Source: Fictibacillus arsenicus (GTDB lineage Bacteria; Bacillota; Bacilli; Bacillales; Fictibacillaceae). Taken from it: a stretch of DNA of 64,000 nt. Of this stretch, positions 1 to 7,705 are shown in pieces. Numbering within the stretch: the first letter of the stretch is position 1; each line of letters begins with the position of its first letter. A program made the translations under genes and the position numbers. Location of the stretch: NCBI RefSeq assembly GCF_001642935.1, contig NZ_CP016761.1:2232001-2296000 (forward strand), read 5' to 3'. The notes below the pieces were generated by a model. It saw only the letters and a program-made list of their open reading frames with translations. It had not been told where the DNA came from and did not search any database.

Positions 1-1544
1 AGAAGCAATACTTGAATATGTGCACCATCTGTATCGGCATCGGTCATGATAATGATTTTGTCGTAGTTTACATCTTTCAACGTAAAATCAGAACCAACTC
101 CAGCTCCGATCGCATGTATGATTGTGTTGATTTCTTCGTTCTTAAATATATCTGCAAGCTTTGCTTTTTCCGTGTTGATTACTTTACCACGAAGCGGCAA
201 AATGGCTTGGAATTTTCGGTCTCGTCCTTGTTTTGCAGAACCGCCTGCAGAGTCACCCTCTACTAAGTACAGTTCGTTGCGTTCAGGATTTTTAGAAGTT
301 GCAGGAGTTAACTTCCCGCTCAGCATAGAATCCTTACGTTTGTTCTTTTTCCCGTTACGAGCATCCTCACGTGCTTTGCGTGCTGCTTCACGAGCTTGAG
401 CCGCTTTAATACTTTTACGGATAAGCATTTCACTAATTGCAGGATTCTCCTCAAGGAAATAAGCGAGCTTTCCGGCAACCACTGCATCTACTGCAGATCG
501 TGCTTCACTCGTACCTAATTTGCTCTTTGTTTGGCCTTCGAACTGAAGAAATTCTTCTGGGATACGGACAGAAACAACAGCTGTTAACCCTTCTCGGATA
601 TCAGAGCCGTCTAAGTTCTTATCTTTTTCTTTTAACAGGTTCGTTTTACGTGCGTACTCGTTGATGCTTCGAGTTATCGCTGTCTTTGCGCCTGACTCAT
701 GTGTTCCGCCGTCTTTTGTGCGAACGTTGTTAACGAATGACAGAACGTTTTCTGCATAACCGTCATTGTATTGAAATGCAAAATCTACCTCGATCTCATT
801 TTGCATTCCTTCAAAGCTAACGACATTATGAAGTGTATCTTTATCTTCGTTCAAATATTGCACGAATGCTTCCAGTCCTGTTTCGAACTGAAATTCTTCT
901 TTTTCTCCATTTCGCGCATCTTCAAGAACGATTTTGATTCCTTTTAAAAGAAAAGCCGCTTCTCTAAGACGTTCGCTTAGTGTTTCGTAATTATAGTTAA
1001 TCGTCGAAAACATCGTACGGTCTGGTTTGAAATGAACGGTCGTCCCTGTTTTGCGGGTATTACCTACTACTTCAAGTGTCGTAACAGGCTTTCCGCCATC
1101 TTCAAAACGCTGACGATATGTTTTACCGTCACGGTAGATCGTTACTTCAAGCCATTCTGAAAGTGCGTTTACTACAGATGCACCTACACCATGAAGTCCT
1201 CCAGATGTTTTGTACCCGCCTTGTCCGAACTTACCGCCGGCATGCAAAACAGTAAAGATGATCTCAGGCGTCGGTTTTCCAAGCTTATGCATTCCTGTAG
1301 GCATTCCACGGCCATCATCTGACACAGAAATACTGTTATCTTTATGAATCTTCACATGTATGTAATCACCGAATCCGCCTAATGCTTCGTCAACGGCGTT
1401 ATCTACAATTTCATATACGAGGTGATGCAAACCTCTGGCATCCGTGCTGCCGATATACATACCAGGGCGCTTTCGAACGGCTTCTAACCCTTCGAGCACC
1501 TGTATGGCATCATCGTTGTAGTCAAATAATGATTTACTTGCCAA
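1..1544 (-). CDS. parE: DNA topoisomerase IV subunit B (5' part, cut by window edge)
   Basis: ParE is the GHKL ATPase half of the ParC2ParE2 decatenase that unlinks daughter chromosomes. I place the start at a TTG at 1544 (MASKSLFDYNDDA), preceded at good spacing by AAAGGAG; no ATG fits the family N-terminus. The GHKL ATP-binding segment (MYIGSTDARGLHH, then EIVDNAVDEAL) lies near the N-terminus. The frame leaves the left edge in the Toprim region (DADTDGAHIQVLL), so about 514 of a usual ~650 residues are present. A yneT-type gene lies upstream, as in B. subtilis yneT-parE-parC; parC is expected just outside the window. A possible LexA site lies in the promoter. Identification is secure. Confidence 0.96.
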   Translation of the reverse strand, partial: MASKSLFDYNDDAIQVLEGLEAVRKRPGMYIGSTDARGLHHLVYEIVDNAVDEALGGFGDYIHVKIHKDNSISVSDDGRGMPTGMHKLGKPTPEIIFTVLHAGGKFGQGGYKTSGGLHGVGASVVNALSEWLEVTIYRDGKTYRQRFEDGGKPVTTLEVVGNTRKTGTTVHFKPDRTMFSTINYNYETLSERLREAAFLLKGIKIVLEDARNGEKEEFQFETGLEAFVQYLNEDKDTLHNVVSFEGMQNEIEVDFAFQYNDGYAENVLSFVNNVRTKDGGTHESGAKTAITRSINEYARKTNLLKEKDKNLDGSDIREGLTAVVSVRIPEEFLQFEGQTKSKLGTSEARSAVDAVVAGKLAYFLEENPAISEMLIRKSIKAAQAREAARKAREDARNGKKNKRKDSMLSGKLTPATSKNPERNELYLVEGDSAGGSAKQGRDRKFQAILPLRGKVINTEKAKLADIFKNEEINTIIHAIGAGVGSDFTLKDVNYDKIIIMTDADTDGAHIQVLL

Positions 1545-1579
1545 AATGTGTTGCTCCTTTCACGAACTGCAGTACTTCT

Positions 1580-1608
1580 ATCATAGCAGAACGTTTGTTT
1601 CTATACTA
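1580..1608 (-). promoter_or_regulatory. Putative parE promoter with LexA-like box
   Basis: On the minus strand a TATGAT -10 hexamer lies at 1580-1585. Between it and a weak -35 region is a GAAC-N4-GTTT motif (plus strand 1589-1600), one base from the Gram-positive LexA core GAAC-N4-GTTC. As I recall, B. subtilis parEC belongs to the SOS regulon, which makes the position meaningful. The -35 is poor and the box imperfect, so this is a candidate only. Confidence 0.45.
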
Positions 1609-1715
1609 CCTCTGTCCTTATATTCTCCTCTTATTTCTCGGTTAAAGAACAAAAACCTTTAGTTCAAAAGAGTTTCTTTTTTAGTTCTTTAAATAGAGGA
1701 TAAAAACAAGCATGG

Positions 1716-1743
1716 GAAAACCACCCGTATATGGCGGGTGGTT
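1716..1743 (-). terminator. Rho-independent terminator after yneT
   Basis: Stem CCACCCG / CGGGTGG with a short ATATG-type loop, followed on the minus strand by TTTT. It lies directly downstream of the CoA-binding protein gene and separates it from parE, so parE needs its own promoter. Confidence 0.8.
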
Positions 1744-1748
1744 CATTA

Positions 1749-2156
1749 CTACCGTATCATAGCATGTTCCACTTTAATGCACTTATCCATAATATAAGGA
1801 ATCGTCGCACTTTGCAAAATCTCTTCTGCTTCGGCACTGTATAAACCGAGCTGAGCCCAGAAGAAACCAGCATTAATATTTGCTGCCGATCGAGCAACTT
1901 CAGGCAGGTGCTCACTTCTTCTGAACACATTGACGATATCTACATGTCCTTCAATATCTTCAAGCTTCGCATAAGCTTTCTGTCCCAAAACTTCTGTGAC
2001 ATTAGGATTTACGGGAATAATTTCATAGCCTGCATCCTGCATATATTCTGAGACCATATAAGATGTACGAAACGGCTGATCGGACAATCCGACTACCGCA
2101 ATACGTTTTCTTAATTTTAGAAGGTTTTTAATATCCTCTTTCGTTGCAGCTCCCAT
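1749..2156 (-). CDS. yneT: CoA-binding domain protein (YneT family)
   Basis: Small single-domain Rossmann-like CoA-binding protein of the YneT/YccU type, cytosolic, molecular role not established. I choose the ATG at 2156 (MGAATKEDIKN) because GGGAGGAAG sits at the right distance before it; the in-frame ATG seven codons upstream has no such site. That gives 135 residues, normal for the family. The nucleotide-binding segment KRIAVVGLSDQPFR is near residues 18-32, followed by the family segment IIPVNPNV and later VDIVNVFR. It lies upstream of parE as in B. subtilis, with a terminator between. Confidence 0.9.
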   Translation of the reverse strand: MGAATKEDIKNLLKLRKRIAVVGLSDQPFRTSYMVSEYMQDAGYEIIPVNPNVTEVLGQKAYAKLEDIEGHVDIVNVFRRSEHLPEVARSAANINAGFFWAQLGLYSAEAEEILQSATIPYIMDKCIKVEHAMIR

Positions 2157-2220
2157 TTTACTTCCTCCCAATTTCATTTTATATAGATTTTAGACAAAAT
2201 CAGTAAAAATGAAACATTTT

Positions 2221-2259
2221 TAAAGAAAACTCAGCTGACGCCGAGCCTATCTGTCAGCT
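2221..2259 (-). other. Terminator-like hairpin in yneT leader region
   Basis: Perfect 7-bp inverted repeat AGCTGAC (2233-2239) / GTCAGCT (2253-2259) with a 13-nt loop. On the minus strand it is followed by GAGTTTTCTTT. It lies upstream of yneT and downstream of the ypwA terminator. It could be a leader attenuator or the end of a short transcript starting near a TATAAC box at about 2306-2311. Nothing more can be read here. Confidence 0.35.
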
Positions 2260-2325
2260 CAAGTTGCGCTTATGTTGAACGTCGGAAACCATCGTGCAAA
2301 CAAGTTATACTTTCTAATAGTGCAG

Positions 2326-2365
2326 CAAAAAGCCGGCATTCTCGAATTGTTCACGAGAGCCGGCT
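2326..2365 (-). terminator. Rho-independent terminator after carboxypeptidase
   Basis: Long stem beginning AGCCGGC and closing GCCGGCT, interior AATTCG loop, then TTTTTG on the minus strand, a few bases after the carboxypeptidase stop codon. Confidence 0.88.
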
Positions 2366-2376
2366 CCCCAAGTCAT

Positions 2377-3897
2377 TTATCCGTTTAATCGGTAGATGTC
2401 ACTATACTTCTTCTCAAAGTATGCGATGAGATGATCTGGGTTCAACCCTTCACCTGTAACGTCTTTCAGGATTTCGATCGGCTTTTTCATCTTACCGTAT
2501 TGGTGCACATTTTTTGTTAACCATTCTTTGATCGGAATAAGATTTCCTGATTCAACAAGAGAATCAAAGTCGGGAATATCTTTTACCATTGCATCTTTAA
2601 GCTGTGCCGCATAAATGTATCCTAATGCATAGGACGGGAAGTATCCAAAGCTTCCGCCTGACCAGTGAACGTCTTGAAGAACACCTTCAGCATCATTTTT
2701 CGGAGTTACTCCGATATATTCCTGCATTTTCTCGTTCCAGATACGAGGAAGGTCCTTTACTTCAATCTCGTCGTTAAATAATCCTTTTTCGATCTCATAA
2801 CGAACAATAACATGTAGCGGATATGTCATTTCATCAGCTTCAATACGAATAAGAGAAGGTTCTACAACGTTGATCGAACGGTAGAAATCTTCAAGCTCTA
2901 CTCCGTGGAACTGTGAACCGGAAACACTCTTTAGTGTAGAATAATGGTTTTTCCAGAATCCGAAGTGACGGCCAACAAAGTTCTCCCAGAACAATGATTG
3001 TGATTCATGTATCCCCATGGAAGTTCCTGAGCATAAAGGTGTTCCGACTAGCTCTTCAGAGATATTTTGTTCATAAAGAGCATGCCCGCCTTCATGGATT
3101 GTACCGAATACTGCTGTACGGAAATCATTTTCCATGTACTTCGTCGTTACACGCACATCTCCAGGGTTTAGACCGATCGCAAACGGATGAACCGTTTCAT
3201 CCAAGCGGCCAGAATCAAAATCATAGCCCATGTCTTTTAGTACATGAAGACTGAATTCTTTTTGCTTATCTTTCGGAAAATGTTCGAACAAGAATTTCGT
3301 TTCAGGCTGACCAGCTTCTGTTACTTTTTGTAGAAGCGGCACGATACGGTCACGAAGTTTTGAGAAAGTCTCATCCAAAATTTCAACCGTTACCCCTGGC
3401 TCATACATATCTAAAAGCGTGTTGTATTTATTTTCTTCATAGCCCCAGTATTCAATAAACTTCTTATTGAATTCTACAAGTTTTTCTAAGTAAGGCTGGA
3501 ATAATGAGAAGTCAGAATTTTTTTTCGCTTCTTCCCATACATTCTCTGCTTTTGATTGCAGAATTACATATTCTTTGAATTCAGCTGGAGGAATCTTGGC
3601 GTTGCGCTCAAAATCCTTCTTCACTTCTTCAAGCGTCTTTTTCGTTACGTCTGATAGCGTATCATGAACTTCGGGCTTCGAAAGTTCTGCTATGAAGTTT
3701 TTCATTTCATCTGAAGTAGACATCGCAAATACATCGGAAGATAATGTCCCAATTACTTCAGAGCGCTGTTCTACTCCTTTTTTAGGTGCCCCTGTACGAA
3801 GGTCCCAATACATAAGACCGATCGCTTCATTCACGTGCACCATTTTCTTCACATACTCTAAAAATTCTTTTTCAACATTCACTTTCGTTTGCGTCAT
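2377..3897 (-). CDS. ypwA: M32 family metallocarboxypeptidase (carboxypeptidase Taq)
   Basis: Cytosolic zinc/cobalt carboxypeptidase of family M32, which removes C-terminal residues with broad specificity. The zinc-binding HEXXH is visible as HEGGH at residues 268-272 and the downstream family segment HESQSLFWENFVGR follows with the third metal ligand region. Start taken at the ATG at 3897 (MTQTKVNVEKEF), which has AAGGGATGG 8 nt before it; an ATG four codons earlier overlaps that site. Length 506 residues, close to B. subtilis YpwA. It stands alone on the minus strand between a terminator and a small possible ORF upstream. Confidence 0.95.
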   Translation of the reverse strand: MTQTKVNVEKEFLEYVKKMVHVNEAIGLMYWDLRTGAPKKGVEQRSEVIGTLSSDVFAMSTSDEMKNFIAELSKPEVHDTLSDVTKKTLEEVKKDFERNAKIPPAEFKEYVILQSKAENVWEEAKKNSDFSLFQPYLEKLVEFNKKFIEYWGYEENKYNTLLDMYEPGVTVEILDETFSKLRDRIVPLLQKVTEAGQPETKFLFEHFPKDKQKEFSLHVLKDMGYDFDSGRLDETVHPFAIGLNPGDVRVTTKYMENDFRTAVFGTIHEGGHALYEQNISEELVGTPLCSGTSMGIHESQSLFWENFVGRHFGFWKNHYSTLKSVSGSQFHGVELEDFYRSINVVEPSLIRIEADEMTYPLHVIVRYEIEKGLFNDEIEVKDLPRIWNEKMQEYIGVTPKNDAEGVLQDVHWSGGSFGYFPSYALGYIYAAQLKDAMVKDIPDFDSLVESGNLIPIKEWLTKNVHQYGKMKKPIEILKDVTGEGLNPDHLIAYFEKKYSDIYRLNG

Positions 3898-3992
3898 TAT
3901 AAAATCCATCCCTTCACGTGTTCATAAAAAACATACCGCTATAGGAATTCGTGAAACAATAAAAAAGTCCTGCTGGTCAGTTTATTTTTTTA

Positions 3993-4172
3993 TTAAAAAT
4001 CTTCTTTGAACATTTCTGCATACGGAGCAAATGATGGATCGATATTGTTCACATGACCGATTGATTGATGAAGGAGCTGGTGGATTTCTTCTTTATGATG
4101 ATTCCCTAGATGAGGATATATGCTATGGAATGCCTTTTTGATACTATTTAAATGACTAAAATGAGTGTACAT
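3993..4172 (-). CDS. Possible small protein, 59 aa, His-rich, unrecognised
   Basis: Open frame with ATG at 4172 and TAA at 3993, preceded by AAGGCAGG at about 8 nt. The product begins MYTHFSHLNSIKKAFHSIYP and ends SFAPYAEMFKEDF; it has ten histidines but no membrane segment or Cys motif. Composition reads like real protein rather than a shadow, and no longer gene competes on either strand. It lies between ypwA and ypsC, on the same strand as both. I do not recognise a family. Conservation of the frame in relatives would decide whether it is real. Confidence 0.45.
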   Translation of the reverse strand: MYTHFSHLNSIKKAFHSIYPHLGNHHKEEIHQLLHQSIGHVNNIDPSFAPYAEMFKEDF

Positions 4173-4279
4173 ACTAAAAACCTGCCTTAAATGAATTTAC
4201 GCATAGTATGTACAGGATCGAATTGAATTTAAACCCCTTTAAACTGTATATAGCATTCATATCTCAAATGTGTCAGCAC

Positions 4280-4336
4280 ATTTCGTAAAGGAATCAGCAA
4301 CTCGCTTTTTAACAATGAAGAGGACCTTTACGAAAT
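4280..4336. repeat. 12-bp perfect inverted repeat
   Basis: ATTTCGTAAAGG (4280-4291) is matched exactly by its reverse complement CCTTTACGAAAT (4325-4336), separated by 33 nt. The stretch 4173-4583 has no convincing gene; it holds this repeat, a terminator at about 4400 and the degenerate repeat array up to 4558. Role unknown. Confidence 0.6.
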
Positions 4337-4390
4337 CTCACACCGACCCGAGTATTGCTTAGAATAATGTGATTTTTTTTGTGAAATTTA

Positions 4391-4411
4391 ATAAAAAGCT
4401 CAGCATGAGCT
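4391..4411 (-). terminator. Rho-independent terminator, probably of ypsC
   Basis: AGCTCA (4397-4402), GCA loop, TGAGCT (4406-4411), then TTTTATT on the minus strand. It is the first terminator-like structure downstream of ypsC, about 170 nt after its stop and past the repeat array. The stem is only 6 bp, so it may be weak. Confidence 0.55.
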
Positions 4412-4440
4412 AGCCTTACGTGATTTATATTTTTATAAAG

Positions 4441-4558
4441 GAATCCGAAAGTTTGCAGGATGAATCCAAAAAGTTTGCGCTTCAATCCACGAGTTTTACC
4501 CCTCAATCCACGAATTCCAGTCGATTATCCACGAGTTTACACTCCGCGACAAAAGTCG
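4441..4558. repeat. Array of ~21-22 bp degenerate units (AATCCACGAGTTT type)
   Basis: About five units of 20-22 bp in tandem, each beginning (G)AATCC followed by AMRAGTTT or ACGAGTTT and a variable 6-9 nt tail; starts at about 4441, 4462, 4484, 4505 and 4527. A related array lies in the ypiF-ypiB gap at 55843-55925 in the opposite orientation. Both are followed on the plus strand by a similar ACAGAAA-RR-GGCATWATG stretch. It lies immediately downstream of the ypsC stop codon and encodes nothing recognisable. Confidence 0.7.
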
Positions 4559-4583
4559 ACAAGTTGGGCTAACAGAAAAGGCA

Positions 4584-5732
4584 TTATGTTTGCTGCTGTC
4601 TAGGCGGTCTCTTCCCGAAGAACTGATAATAATCCGTTTTCAGATCTCCGTTATATAGTTTACGTTTCTTAGTCGCACTTCTGCCATAATACTCTTCAAA
4701 CTTTTCATTAGAAGTGATAACATACACACTCCACGTATCATATGGTCTCATTGCATCACCAAGATCGCGGTACATCTGAGCCACTTCTTCTCTTTCACCT
4801 AAACGTTCACCGTACGGAGGGTTAGTTACGAGGCACCCGTAATCTTTTCTTGTAGTAAAGTCACGTACCTGCATTTGTTTAAACGTGATAAAACCTTCAA
4901 ACCCAGCCTCAATCGCATTGTTCTTCGATAGCTCGATCATCTTATGATCAATGTCTGAGCCTTGAATATCGAGGGGCAGATCATATTTTGCTACATCCTG
5001 TGCTTCTCCGACTGCTTCATACCATACTTTTTTATCAATCCAATCCCATTTTTCTGAAGCAAATTCGCGATTAAGACCAGGAGCAATGTTTTGTCCAATC
5101 ATAGCCGCTTCAATTGGGAGAGTACCTGAACCGCAGAAAGGATCTGCAAATGGTTTATCAGGTGTCCAGTTTGTTAGCATGATAAGAGCAGCAGCCATTG
5201 TTTCTTTAATCGGAGCACCTGAATGCAATTCGCGATAGCCGCGCTTATGAAGACCTGTTCCGCTCGTATCAATTGTCAGTGTTGCAATATCTTTATGAAT
5301 AGCTACTTCAATACGATACAAAGCTCCGTCCTCTGGGAACCAGGTTTTACGGTTATACTCGGTTTTTAAGTTATCTACTACTGCTTTTTTTACGATCGCC
5401 TGACAGTCAGAAACTGAAAAAAGCTTTGATTTTACAGAACGGCCGATAACAGGAAATTCTCCGTCTTCCGGAATATAATCTGACCATGGAAGAGCTTTTG
5501 TTTTTTCGAATAGTTCATCAAACGTTTCCGCTTTGAATTCTCCGACCACAAGCTTTACGCGGTCAGCCGTTCTTAACCATAAATTAGCTTTCACAAGTGC
5601 TTTTTCATCGCCATCAAAATAGACTTTTCCGTTTTCTACTTGTACATTTTCAAAACCTAACGCCCGTACTTCATTCGCTACTAGGGCTTCAAGTCCCATT
5701 GCAGCCGTTGCAATCAGTCTTAATTTAGTCAT
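4584..5732 (-). CDS. ypsC: THUMP-domain RNA (guanine-N2) methyltransferase, RlmL/YpsC family
   Basis: SAM-dependent rRNA methyltransferase of the RlmL N-terminal half type, expected to modify 23S rRNA. Residues 1-~160 are the ferredoxin-like plus THUMP RNA-binding part (starts MTKLRLIATAAMGLEALV); the rest is a Rossmann methyltransferase with DPFCGSGTLPIEAA (motif I) and the catalytic NPPYGERLG (motif IV). Length 382 is usual for the Gram-positive single-domain form. Start ATG has GGGAG 8 nt upstream. It sits beside rnpB and gpsB as in B. subtilis. The exact methylated base cannot be read from sequence. Confidence 0.93.
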   Translation of the reverse strand: MTKLRLIATAAMGLEALVANEVRALGFENVQVENGKVYFDGDEKALVKANLWLRTADRVKLVVGEFKAETFDELFEKTKALPWSDYIPEDGEFPVIGRSVKSKLFSVSDCQAIVKKAVVDNLKTEYNRKTWFPEDGALYRIEVAIHKDIATLTIDTSGTGLHKRGYRELHSGAPIKETMAAALIMLTNWTPDKPFADPFCGSGTLPIEAAMIGQNIAPGLNREFASEKWDWIDKKVWYEAVGEAQDVAKYDLPLDIQGSDIDHKMIELSKNNAIEAGFEGFITFKQMQVRDFTTRKDYGCLVTNPPYGERLGEREEVAQMYRDLGDAMRPYDTWSVYVITSNEKFEEYYGRSATKKRKLYNGDLKTDYYQFFGKRPPRQQQT

Positions 5733-5801
5733 ATTCGCAACTCCCTTATTCTTGCGTTTAATCGTCTATCATAAGTATACCCTGTTCTTTTTTATGTAAA
5801 T

Positions 5802-5826
5802 AGAAAAAGCCCCGTAAGCGGGGCCC
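5802..5826 (-). terminator. Rho-independent terminator of rnpB
   Basis: GGCCCCGC / GCGGGGC stem with a TTAC loop followed by TTTTTCTATTT on the minus strand, 22 nt beyond the 3' end of the RNase P RNA. Confidence 0.9.
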
Positions 5827-5847
5827 TCATTCAGCTTTAATTAGGTA

Positions 5848-6270
5848 CCAATAACGTTCTGTAAGCCATGTTCTGTTCCTTAGTACTGCAAGCGGCTATT
5901 CGCCTCGTACACCGGTGGTAATCATCTATCTACAAAAAGCCTTAGCTTCTTGTTCTCCCATTCGTTCAATTCCGAAATGGGAAACTCCCCTACCATAATT
6001 TGGGTTTCTCGCTCGTGGGGTTTACCTCGTTCCACTCCCGCAGTTTCCATTGGGACTACGTCACTGTGGCACTTTCAAGGTATTAACACCATATCCAAAG
6101 GACTTAGGTGCGTTCCCTGCCGTTAGCCCAGTAAGCTCATAGAGCAAACCAAGCTACCCTGGCTTATTTTTTGGCCAGGCACGATCATTACGGTCATCTC
6201 AGATCCGTGCGAGCATGGACTTTCCTCTAAACCAGAAATCTGGTCCAGCGATTACCCGAACGTTATTGAT
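5848..6270 (-). ncRNA. rnpB: RNase P RNA, Bacillus type B
   Basis: Catalytic RNA that matures tRNA 5' ends. On the minus strand it opens with ATCAATAACGTTCGGGTAATCGC, contains the hallmark GAGGAAAGTCCATGCTCGC near its 5' end and the conserved GGTGCGTTCC..AGGGAACGCACC core, and closes with an AACGTTATTGG segment that pairs with the 5' end (AACGTT at both ends forms P1). Length about 420 nt matches B-type RNAs (B. subtilis about 400). Neighbours ypsC and gpsB are the usual ones. Ends are good to a few bases. Confidence 0.96.
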
Positions 6271-6293
6271 TTAGTTTTTTAAAAGCAAGATTC

Positions 6294-6322
6294 ATTATAG
6301 CATGCTGAATTGATAAAAACAA
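6294..6322 (-). promoter_or_regulatory. Sigma-A promoter of rnpB
   Basis: Minus strand: TTGTTT (6317-6322), 17-bp spacer, TATAAT (6294-6299), placing the start of transcription about 20 nt before the mature RNase P RNA. Confidence 0.8.
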
Positions 6323-6339
6323 ATGGATAAAAACTGGAA

Positions 6340-6651
6340 TCAATCGTATAATTTGCTGCCAAAAACATGTTTTTCCAAGTTAGACAAACGCTGAAGAATA
6401 TCTGAGTTTGTCGTGCTTGAAGTTACTGCAGGCATTCGTCGAGTCGGCTGATCAGATGAATTTTGAGCTTCGCGACGCAAGCGGTTATTTTCTTGCACGA
6501 TTGCATCGTACTCTTTTTGAAAGTTCTCATAGTCTTTAATGATTAAATCTAAGAACTTATCCACTTCATCCTGATCGTAGCCACGAAAGCCTTGTTTAAA
6601 GTCTTTTTCTAATATTTCTTTTGCCGTTAAATGAAAACGCTGTTCACTCAT
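6340..6651 (-). CDS. gpsB: Cell-division adaptor GpsB
   Basis: DivIVA-like coiled-coil protein that couples division with peptidoglycan synthesis by binding penicillin-binding proteins (PBP1 in B. subtilis) at the septum. Start chosen at ATG 6651 (MSEQRFHLTAKEIL) with GAGGTGATT upstream; the open frame continues 20 codons further without a ribosome site. 103 residues. The membrane-binding N-terminal motif KDFKQGFRGYDQDEVDKFL is at about 14-33, followed by a coiled coil and a variable linker; the C-terminal segment SDILQRLSNLEKHVFG is the trimerisation part. The ponA gene at 29.3 kb encodes the expected partner. Confidence 0.95.
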   Translation of the reverse strand: MSEQRFHLTAKEILEKDFKQGFRGYDQDEVDKFLDLIIKDYENFQKEYDAIVQENNRLRREAQNSSDQPTRRMPAVTSSTTNSDILQRLSNLEKHVFGSKLYD

Positions 6652-6731
6652 GTGAATCACCTCACACAAAGATTCTAAAATTATTTTTTCACTACATGAC
6701 GTAAATGTCAATTTCTTTCTCTTTAAACCTT

Positions 6732-7292
6732 TTACTCGTTACGATTCCATTGTTCTTCCTGGACAAGCATATCCAAATCATAAGGGGTAATATAAAATAT
6801 TTCGTATGAATTGTCCATTTCCTGCTTTTGCTTGGCGGCATCCAAATAATACTTCGGTGAGCCATCCTTTTCTTCGTCGTAAAGTAGTAAAATCGCATCG
6901 CTTTTTTGGACGAGAAACTGATTTTTCACCCTCAATTGCTGTGGACTCTCATAGGGTTTACGGCTGACTGAATCCACAAAATCTGCATTCAAGAGAATTT
7001 CTTGATATTTTTCCTGCACATTTTCTTTCCAGCGAGTTTCCTGCTCTAAAAAAGGAGTAAGGACAGCTAATTTTAGATCAGGATATTCTGGCTGCAAATC
7101 AAAGACAACATCGGCGGTCCACATCTCCACCCCAGGCTGACCGCTGATTATTACCCATTCTAGCCCCTCATCGATTAGGGAAGTAATCCTTTGCTGCAGT
7201 GCTTTCTTTATGTAGTATACCCCTTCGTGATTGTCACTAAAAATACCAAGTTCATGGGCTTTATAACCACTGACCAGCAGCGTTTGAAGCAT
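6732..7292 (-). CDS. ypsA: YpsA family SLOG-domain protein (DUF1273)
   Basis: Member of the SLOG (SMF/DprA-LOG-like) Rossmann superfamily, thought to bind nucleotide-like ligands. B. subtilis and S. aureus YpsA affect cell division, consistent with the neighbouring gpsB. 186 residues, usual length. Visible features are the N-terminal VSGYKAHELGIF, the glycine segment VIISGQPGVEMWTADV near 50-63, and the conserved ADFVDSVSRKPYESP about residue 103. Start ATG follows CAGGGGGTTTTTCAA. Enzymatic activity is unproven. Confidence 0.92.
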   Translation of the reverse strand: MLQTLLVSGYKAHELGIFSDNHEGVYYIKKALQQRITSLIDEGLEWVIISGQPGVEMWTADVVFDLQPEYPDLKLAVLTPFLEQETRWKENVQEKYQEILLNADFVDSVSRKPYESPQQLRVKNQFLVQKSDAILLLYDEEKDGSPKYYLDAAKQKQEMDNSYEIFYITPYDLDMLVQEEQWNRNE

Positions 7293-7312
7293 TTGAAAAA
7301 CCCCCTGTTAAT

Positions 7313-7343
7313 GAAAAACACCCGGCTCTTTCTATAGCCGGGC
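7313..7343 (-). terminator. Rho-independent terminator upstream of ypsA
   Basis: GCCCGGCT / AGCCGGGTG stem with ATAGAA loop followed by TTTTTC on the minus strand. It ends whatever reads the 30-codon ORF at 7351-7443 and isolates ypsA. Confidence 0.85.
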
Positions 7344-7350
7344 TTTCCCA

Positions 7351-7443
7351 TTAAAAGTTTTGTGTTGTATGACTGATTTGATTGCCAATCATGACTGTTA
7401 ACCCGACGATTACAAAAAATAGAACAACAATCCACTGCTTCAC
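7351..7443 (-). CDS. Possible 30-aa single-span membrane peptide
   Basis: GTG at 7443 with GGAGAG seven bases upstream, TAA at 7351, followed within 8 nt by a good terminator. The product begins MKQWIVVLFFVIVGLTVMIG: one hydrophobic helix with a basic N-terminus and a polar tail ending SHTTQNF. The package of ribosome site, ORF and terminator argues that it is expressed, but no family is recognised and 30 codons can arise by chance. Confidence 0.45.
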   Translation of the reverse strand: MKQWIVVLFFVIVGLTVMIGNQISHTTQNF

Positions 7444-7705
7444 TTACCATCTCTCCATGCCTAAAATATATCATTTCCCTCTTCTATTTACGGTTATTTT
7501 GCGAAAACAATCGAAATGTACAGATTATTGACGAAAAACATGATGAAATTTCAGGTATTGTGGCGTTTTTTGCGCTTACCCGGGGAATAAAAAAAGAGGG
7601 GAAATTTATTTTTCCAAAAACATTTTCATGTCCTCTCTTATTCTACAAAAAACACGAGCGGTTGAGAAGAGATATTTTGAATAAATTCATAAATTTGACG
7701 AATTT

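Noticed and set aside
4309-4506. 65-codon minus-strand ORF with basic composition
   Set aside because: It runs through the terminator and the degenerate repeat array; no ribosome site.
4441-4558. CRISPR array
   Set aside because: Units are only 20-22 bp, degenerate, with no unique spacers and no cas genes in the window.
7560-7705. Second sRNA-like unit: TTCTCA-17-TAGAAT plus CCTCTTTTTTTATTC on the minus strand after mrfB
   Set aside because: The hairpin needs a loop of about 40 nt and weak pairs; more likely the end of mrfB or chance.
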